Shown here piece by piece: positions 59,422-64,000 of a DNA stretch of 64,000 nt (positions are counted from its first letter, which is position 1; each line of letters starts with the position of its first letter). The translations under genes and the position numbers were made by a program. The DNA is taken from assembly GCF_900215375.1 (NCBI RefSeq), contig NZ_OBEF01000011.1:97457-161456 (forward strand). Direction: 5' to 3'. The notes below the pieces were generated by a model, which was not told the origin of the DNA, did no database searches, and saw nothing but the letters and a program-made list of their open reading frames with translations. This DNA comes from Enterobacter sp. CC120223-11 (lineage in GTDB: Bacteria > Pseudomonadota > Gammaproteobacteria > Enterobacterales > Enterobacteriaceae).

Positions 59422-61796
59422 GCACCAATCCACGAATAAGATTCAGCCACAACCATCACCAGCTGTCGGTGAAAGGCTGTGAAAAGGAACTCGACGTGCT
59501 GGCCTTCGAGGGCGAAGAGGCCTTAAGTAAACCGTTCAGCTACCGCATTGAATTCACCAGCGGCGACCACGCCATCAGCAAAGAGATGATTCTGATGAAA
59601 GCAGCCTCCCTGAAGCTGCAGGCCCCGGTCGACCAGGGTTATGGCATCAAAATGCAGCAGGCCGTGCGAACCCTTCAGGGGGTGGTGAGCGGCTTTGAAC
59701 GTCTCAACACCTCAAAGGATGAAACCCATTATGCCCTGACGCTCCAGCCACGCCTGGCGCTGCTCGACCGTTCGCGCCAGAACGCTATTTATCAGGACAT
59801 GTCGGTCCCACAAATCGTGGAAAAAATCCTGCGCGAGCGCCACAGCATGCGCGGTCAGGATTTTCTGTTCTCGCTTTCAAAAGCGTACCCGCGCCGTGAG
59901 CAGGTGATGCAGTACGGCGAAGACGACCTGCATTTTATCACCCGCCTGTTGGGTGAGGTCGGTATCTGGTTCCGCTTCACCACCGACACGCGCCTTAATA
60001 TCGATGTGGTGGAGTTTTACGACAGCCAGCAGGGTTACGAGAAAGGCCTGACCCTGCCGTCCGTACCGCCGTCCGGCCAGCACTCGAAAGGCGTGGACTC
60101 GGTCTGGGAGATGGAATGCCACCACAGCGTGGTGCAAAAGCAGGTCAGCACCCGCGACTACAACTACCGCCAGGCCACGGAAGACATGAACACGCTGGTG
60201 GATGCGACTGGCGGGGATGTGACCACCTACGGTGATGCCTATCACTACGCCGACAACTACCTGACGCCGGGCAGCGCATATGACCGCAATCCGGCCCCGG
60301 AATCCGGTGCCTTTTATGCCCGCATTCGTCATGAACGTTATCTGAATGGTCAGACGCAGACGCACGCCATCACCAGCTGCCCGACCCTCTCTCCGGGGCA
60401 GGTGCTGAAAGTTACCGGCGGGTACGAAGTGGCAGAGGTGTTCGCGAAAGGTGTAATCATCACGGCGATGCACACCCACGCAAGGCGTGATGAAGATTTC
60501 AGCGTCAACTTCGATGGCATCCCGGACAGCACTGATTTTAGTTTCCGTCCTGAGCCCGGCTCACGCCCGGTGATGGCGGGCACCTTACCGGCCCGCGTCA
60601 CCAGCACCACCGAGAACGACACCTACGGCCATATCGATAAAGACGGGCGCTACCGCGTCAATATGCTGTTTGACCGCGATAACTGGGAGACCGGGTTCGA
60701 AAGCCTGTGGGTACGCCAGTCCCGCCCGTACGCCGGTGACACCTACGGCCTGCACCTGCCGCTGCTGGCGGGCACCGAAGTGGCGATTGGCTTTGAGGAC
60801 GGCAACCCGGACAGGCCCTATATTGCGGGCGTGCTGCACGACTCAGCCCACGGCGACCACGTCACCATCCAGAACTACAAACGCAACGTTCTGCGCACGC
60901 CAGCGAACAACAAAATCCGCCTCGACGATAACCGTGGGCAGGAGCACATCAAGGTCTCGACGGAGTACGGCGGCAAGAGCCAGCTGAACCTCGGTCACCT
61001 GGTTGACAGTGAAAAGCAGAAGCGGGGCGAGGGCTTCGAGCTGCGCACGGACAGCTGGGGCGCGATAAGGGCGCAGAAAGGGTTGTTCATTACTGCGGAT
61101 GGACAGGCATCAGGGCAGGGCCAGGTGCTGGAAATGGCCCCGACCATCAGCCTGCTAAAAGGGGCTTTGAACCAGATAATCGAGTGGGGGAGCATAACCA
61201 GGGCTCATCGCAACTTTTCGCCGGATGCAGATTCGCTGAGGGAATTCGTCAGCGGAGCAGACAACCTGAAAGAGGCCGCATTATTAATAGCGGCACCAAA
61301 AGGAATTGCTGCGGTCACACCTGAAAGTACGTTAATGCACAGTGGAAAAGGTCTTTACCTGCAAAGTCTGGGTGAGGTCAATATAGCCACAGCACAACGT
61401 CATTCAGTCAATGCCAGCAAAGCAATTTCGATGCTGGCTCAGCAGGAGGGAGTGCGGCTTGTTTCTGCAAAAGGTCCGATGACTTTTGAATCACACGCAG
61501 ACACCCTCTCCCTGACCTCTCTGAAAGACGTGGCCGTACAGTCCACTCAGGGCCATCTGCAGCTTACTGCGAAAAACGGTATTACGCTTAGCTGTGGCGG
61601 AGCGTATATAAAGCTTTCGCCGCAGGGAGAGATTCATATACACGGGCCTGGTCTGCTGAGCCTGAAGGGCCAGCACGAAATGCTGGGGCCGCAGAGCGAG
61701 GATTTTCCGCTGCCGGAACTTCCATCCTCTGTCTGTAAGGAATGCCTGAAAAGGGCGCAGGAGATGGCGAAAGGATTTGTGCCAAGGGAGAGTTAA
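59418..61796 (+). CDS. vgrG: T6SS spike protein VgrG (TssI)
   Basis: A 792-residue spike protein: gp27-like base (about residues 1-370, MSTNPRIRFSHNHHQLSVKGCEKELDVLAFEGEE), gp5-like OB fold (about 380-470, TSTTENDTYGHIDKDGRYRVNMLFDRD), then a DUF2345 beta-prism (about 540-750) and a short C-terminal tail with a CKEC motif (SSVCKECLKRAQEMAKGFVPRES). No enzymatic effector domain is evident, so cargo is probably carried through the tail and the adaptor that follows. From about base 61150 onwards base composition shifts to more AT, which suggests module exchange. Confidence 0.95.
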   Translation: MSTNPRIRFSHNHHQLSVKGCEKELDVLAFEGEEALSKPFSYRIEFTSGDHAISKEMILMKAASLKLQAPVDQGYGIKMQQAVRTLQGVVSGFERLNTSKDETHYALTLQPRLALLDRSRQNAIYQDMSVPQIVEKILRERHSMRGQDFLFSLSKAYPRREQVMQYGEDDLHFITRLLGEVGIWFRFTTDTRLNIDVVEFYDSQQGYEKGLTLPSVPPSGQHSKGVDSVWEMECHHSVVQKQVSTRDYNYRQATEDMNTLVDATGGDVTTYGDAYHYADNYLTPGSAYDRNPAPESGAFYARIRHERYLNGQTQTHAITSCPTLSPGQVLKVTGGYEVAEVFAKGVIITAMHTHARRDEDFSVNFDGIPDSTDFSFRPEPGSRPVMAGTLPARVTSTTENDTYGHIDKDGRYRVNMLFDRDNWETGFESLWVRQSRPYAGDTYGLHLPLLAGTEVAIGFEDGNPDRPYIAGVLHDSAHGDHVTIQNYKRNVLRTPANNKIRLDDNRGQEHIKVSTEYGGKSQLNLGHLVDSEKQKRGEGFELRTDSWGAIRAQKGLFITADGQASGQGQVLEMAPTISLLKGALNQIIEWGSITRAHRNFSPDADSLREFVSGADNLKEAALLIAAPKGIAAVTPESTLMHSGKGLYLQSLGEVNIATAQRHSVNASKAISMLAQQEGVRLVSAKGPMTFESHADTLSLTSLKDVAVQSTQGHLQLTAKNGITLSCGGAYIKLSPQGEIHIHGPGLLSLKGQHEMLGPQSEDFPLPELPSSVCKECLKRAQEMAKGFVPRES

Positions 61797-61799
61797 TAA

Positions 61800-62585
61800 G
61801 TGCAGAATGAATACTCTGATGCCTGGTTAGAGGACGCTAAACGGCTTTGCCAGCAGATTGGACAGGCCTACATCGATGTCATTGTTGATCAGTGCAGCGT
61901 GGATTATTCCGTAATCCCTGCGCTATCTGGCTTTTCACCGCAGATTAAATGGCAGTCGCTCTATAAGGATTTGCCTGAAGATATTTATCCCGAAGATGCG
62001 CCACTGCTGATTCGGATAGTGATTAACGATCTGCAACAATGGAACTGGCTTCAGGCGCTGGCAAAAGAGATGTCTACAAAGGCGCCTTTACTGATCTTAT
62101 GTTCGTCATGGCCATTATCCAGATTGGGAAAATGGCTGACGCAAATCGCTAATGCCCGGCAAGAAGGCCGGGAAGGGATTTTTCGGTTCTGGGATACGCG
62201 TATTTTTCCGCATCTTTTTACGGATATTCTGGATACCGAGCAACAGGAACAACTGAAATACCCGGTACTATTCTGGAGGTGGCAGGATCTTGACGGACAA
62301 CCGGCATTTTTGGCGGGGCGGGGAAGTATTTCGAAACACGATGAGGCTGCCCAGCAGCTTGATTTCAGTGATAGGCAGTATGAAAAATTTATGTGCCTGT
62401 GTGATGCAAAACGTTTTGTCGCCCAGCAACTGCCAATAATAAATATGTTCTCCTCCAAAGAGTCCCAATTCAAAGCCTGTTTTGAAGGCATGGTGAAAGC
62501 GACCCAGGCCGGGGTGTTGTTTGACGATGAGCGCGATGCCTTTGCAATCGACCATTTAACCCGATTGGGTAATCAAATCGAATGA
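61800..62585 (+). CDS. DUF4123 T6SS effector adaptor
   Basis: A 261-residue DUF4123 protein (Tap-1/TEC class chaperone) that in known systems loads a specific effector onto the VgrG tail. Typical features are the WLQALAKEMSTKAPLLILCSSWPLSRLGKWLTQI and PVLFWRWQDLDG stretches. It uses a GTG start three bases after the vgrG stop, with GGAGAG upstream. An effector gene would normally follow directly; instead a small lipoprotein gene does. Confidence 0.85.
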   Translation: MQNEYSDAWLEDAKRLCQQIGQAYIDVIVDQCSVDYSVIPALSGFSPQIKWQSLYKDLPEDIYPEDAPLLIRIVINDLQQWNWLQALAKEMSTKAPLLILCSSWPLSRLGKWLTQIANARQEGREGIFRFWDTRIFPHLFTDILDTEQQEQLKYPVLFWRWQDLDGQPAFLAGRGSISKHDEAAQQLDFSDRQYEKFMCLCDAKRFVAQQLPIINMFSSKESQFKACFEGMVKATQAGVLFDDERDAFAIDHLTRLGNQIE

Positions 62586-62656
62586 GGACAGCTTTTTTAA
62601 GTCAAATCATTTGATTTATTTGTTTTTAGGATGACAAAAATAAATAAGGAAAGGGA

Positions 62657-62875
62657 ATGAAAAAAATAACAGTGTTGATGTCTGTGTTTCTTTTAAGTGG
62701 CTGTGGTTCTCTATCAGAACATGCCTCAGGGTGTTATCGAGAGTATTATCAGGGAACACGAAAAATGGTGGATATGGGATACTGGGTCTACCTTCCCTGG
62801 CTTGATGTCCCTTTCTCTGCCGTACTGGATACAGTGACGCTGCCGATTGATGCAATTTGTATTGAAAATCGTTAA
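62657..62875 (+). CDS. YceK/YidQ-family small lipoprotein
   Basis: A 72-residue lipoprotein: MKKITVLMSVFLLSGC signal with the lipobox cysteine at 16, then a short domain that ends LDVPFSAVLDTVTLPIDAICIENR, the signature C-terminal motif of YceK/YidQ proteins. Function unknown. A GGAAAGGG ribosome site precedes it. Lower GC than the T6SS core. In this position it could be an immunity protein or a passenger gene. Confidence 0.8.
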   Translation: MKKITVLMSVFLLSGCGSLSEHASGCYREYYQGTRKMVDMGYWVYLPWLDVPFSAVLDTVTLPIDAICIENR

Positions 62876-62894
62876 TAAAGGAATGTGATTTTTT

Positions 62895-62923
62895 AAATGA
62901 TATTGGGATATATCATTTTTTTT
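62895..62923 (+). terminator. AT-rich hairpin with T-run before first DUF3304 gene
   Basis: Stem AAATGATAT / ATATCATTT with a 6-base loop followed by T residues, directly before the GGAGGG ribosome site of the next gene. The stem is weak, so it would terminate only part of the transcripts. Confidence 0.5.
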
Positions 62924-62937
62924 GGAGGGAAATCAGG

Positions 62938-63471
62938 ATGAAGATAACAATCTCTGGCGTATTACTGGGCATTTTTTTACTGGCCGGATGCAGCCAGCCA
63001 AAGGCAGAAGCACAGACGCAAAGAGGTGGTTCGGGGACGATTGAGGCCATTAACCATACCAAATGGGCCATCAACCATTTCAGCGTTAATGGGCAATCTG
63101 GAATTGATGCGATCGGTCCATTTGATGGCGGTGGTGGCGGATGTTGCTATGGTGTGCCTTCCGTCTGGAAACCAGATATGACAGTCAGAGTTGACTGGGA
63201 AACAGGAGTCGGGAGTTCTGATGATTTTCCAGGATATGCTGATGAGAAGAAATTTTTGGAATGGGCAAAAAAAATAAAGGCTCAGAACCGTCAGCACAGT
63301 AAAACGGTGTCGCTGCCAGATTACACTGGACAGGAAACTTGCGGCATTACAGTGCATTTTCTGCCCTGTGACGATGTGAAGGTGACAACAAGCTCCTTTA
63401 CCTACGTTAGCCCCTCTTACCCTATCAAATTGCCGTTGGAAATGAAGGAGCCGAAGGTTTGTCCCAAGTAA
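62938..63471 (+). CDS. DUF3304 lipoprotein, copy 1 (possible T6SS immunity protein)
   Basis: A 177-residue lipoprotein with signal MKITISGVLLGIFLLAGC (cysteine 18) and a DUF3304 domain: GTIEAINHTKWAINHFSVNGQSGI, the cysteine-glycine motif GGGGGCCYGVP, and RVDWETG. DUF3304 proteins often occur in multiple copies beside T6SS effectors, where they are thought to protect against a periplasm- or membrane-acting toxin; that role is inference here. A strong GGAGGG site precedes the ATG. A second, very similar copy follows. Confidence 0.82.
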   Translation: MKITISGVLLGIFLLAGCSQPKAEAQTQRGGSGTIEAINHTKWAINHFSVNGQSGIDAIGPFDGGGGGCCYGVPSVWKPDMTVRVDWETGVGSSDDFPGYADEKKFLEWAKKIKAQNRQHSKTVSLPDYTGQETCGITVHFLPCDDVKVTTSSFTYVSPSYPIKLPLEMKEPKVCPK

Positions 63472-63569
63472 TAACAGGTCTGGTCTGGTATCCGCCGGAA
63501 TTTCCGGCGCAGGGGCGTTTGCCGTCACAGGCTGCGTTGGTAGCTAGAAACCAACAGAAAAGAGTCTGA
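63459..63569 (+). pseudogene. 36-codon frame, possible effector gene remnant
   Basis: A TTG-initiated frame that overlaps the end of DUF3304 copy 1 and is preceded by GGAG at 8 bases. It reads SQVITGLVWYPPEFPAQG then RLPSQAALVARNQQKRV and stops at TGA 63567; in the neighbouring frame ESDKDLSQW continues to TAG at about 63590. The content looks like the beginning of a protein that was truncated or frameshifted. No family could be assigned with certainty. Confidence 0.35.
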
Positions 63570-63591
63570 TAAAGATTTATCTCAATGGTAG

Positions 63592-63634
63592 AAATGATTT
63601 AATTATGCCAGTCAGTGGCATAATTAAATCATTT
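63592..63634. repeat. Perfect 19-bp inverted repeat between DUF3304 copies
   Basis: Arms AAATGATTTAATTATGCCA and TGGCATAATTAAATCATTT enclose a 5-base loop (GTCAG). It is followed by TATCTG, so it is not a standard terminator tail; it may serve as one for copy 1, as an operator, or mark a recombination point. Confidence 0.75.
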
Positions 63635-63674
63635 TATCTGTAAGAGTGGGCGGCGAAATAAAAGGAAGATAAGG

Positions 63675-64000
63675 ATGAAGATAACAATCTCTGGCGTGTT
63701 ACTGGGTGTTTTTTTACTGGCCGGATGCAGCCAGCCAAAGGCAGAAGCACAAACGCAAAGCGGTGGCACAGGAACAATTAAAGCCATTAACCATACTAAG
63801 TGGGCCATCAACCACTTCAGCGTTAACGGGCAGTCGGGTATTGATATTATTGGACCTTTTGACGGTGGCGGTGGTGGGTGTTGTTATGGCGTGCCTGCTG
63901 TATGGAAACCTGGGATGACGGTACGTGTAGACTGGCAGACTGGCGTTGGAACTTCAGAAGGTTTTCCAGGTTTCGCTGATCGTGAAAAGTATAAAACTTG
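63675..64000 (+). CDS. DUF3304 lipoprotein, copy 2, cut by window end
   Basis: The first 108 codons of a second DUF3304 lipoprotein. Signal peptide and lipobox (MKITISGVLLGVFLLAGC) and the domain up to GFADREKYKT are visible; the protein closely follows copy 1 (differences include R29S, S31T, E34K, A57I), and the first 90 or so bases are almost identical in DNA. AAGGAAGATAAGG precedes the ATG. Tandem duplication is evident; whether the array continues cannot be seen. Confidence 0.82.
   Translation, partial: MKITISGVLLGVFLLAGCSQPKAEAQTQSGGTGTIKAINHTKWAINHFSVNGQSGIDIIGPFDGGGGGCCYGVPAVWKPGMTVRVDWQTGVGTSEGFPGFADREKYKT

Overview
The window is a stretch of enterobacterial chromosome, most like Enterobacter or a close relative (Lelliottia, Leclercia). 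Gene order follows the E. coli K-12 22-min region almost gene for gene: gloC/ycbL, aspC, ompF, asnS, pncB, pepN, ssu operon, pyrD, zapC, ycbX, rlmL, uup, pqiABC, rmf, fabA, lonH, matP, ompA, sulA, sxy, yccS, yccF, helD, mgsA, csgI, yccU, hspQ, rlmI, yccX, tusE, yccA, serT. The major porin has the OmpK35-type constriction-loop motif (VEWGGD) rather than the E. coli PEFGGD, which points to the Enterobacter/Klebsiella side of the family. All species statements are inferred from remembered protein sequences; no database search was run.

Three accessory segments interrupt this backbone. (1) About 9.6-16.5 kb, between pepN and ssuB, lies an MlrA-like MerR regulator followed by eight genes that nearly all overlap by 4 bases: an NTF2-like protein, a short-chain dehydrogenase, an FAD oxidoreductase, a DUF1365 protein, a cyclopropane-fatty-acid-synthase-like methyltransferase, a DUF2878 membrane protein, a chalcone-isomerase-like exported protein and a DUF3833 lipoprotein. 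A 12-bp inverted repeat with a 12-bp spacer sits in the intergenic region just in front of the operon and matches the architecture of MlrA/LitR-class operators. The methyltransferase has lost two residues of the bicarbonate site of true cyclopropane synthases, so a modified-lipid product other than a cyclopropane (for example a methylated or furan fatty acid made under photo-oxidative stress) is a reasonable hypothesis. (2) About 47.7-49.4 kb holds an orphan OppA-like peptide-binding protein without permease genes. (3) From about 50.2 kb to the window end, next to tRNA-Ser(UGA), is part of a type VI secretion system: tssB, tssC, tssK, tssL, a TssM-like/OmpA hybrid gene, hcp, clpV, vgrG, a DUF4123 adaptor gene, a YceK-like lipoprotein and a tandem pair of DUF3304 lipoproteins (the second cut by the window end). 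tssA, E, F, G, J and M are not in the window.

The backbone genes form recognisable functional groups: outer-membrane porins (ompF, ompA) with long regulated leaders; NAD salvage (pncB) with a NadR box; sulfonate-sulfur uptake and cleavage (ssuEADCB); pyrimidine synthesis (pyrD) with a PurR box and start-site-switch hairpin; unsaturated fatty acid synthesis (fabA) with FabR and FadR boxes; cell division and Ter organisation (zapC, matP, LexA-controlled sulA); rRNA methylation (rlmL, rlmI); the pqiABC lipid-transport complex; ribosome hibernation (rmf); and methylglyoxal chemistry (mgsA making it, gloC hydrolysing the glutathione product).

The most unusual material is in the accessory segments: the lipid operon with its putative operator, the TssM-like/OmpA hybrid with a nine-proline run, the mosaic vgrG, and the DUF4123 adaptor that is followed by lipoproteins instead of an effector, with a 36-codon reading frame between the two DUF3304 copies that may be the remnant of one.
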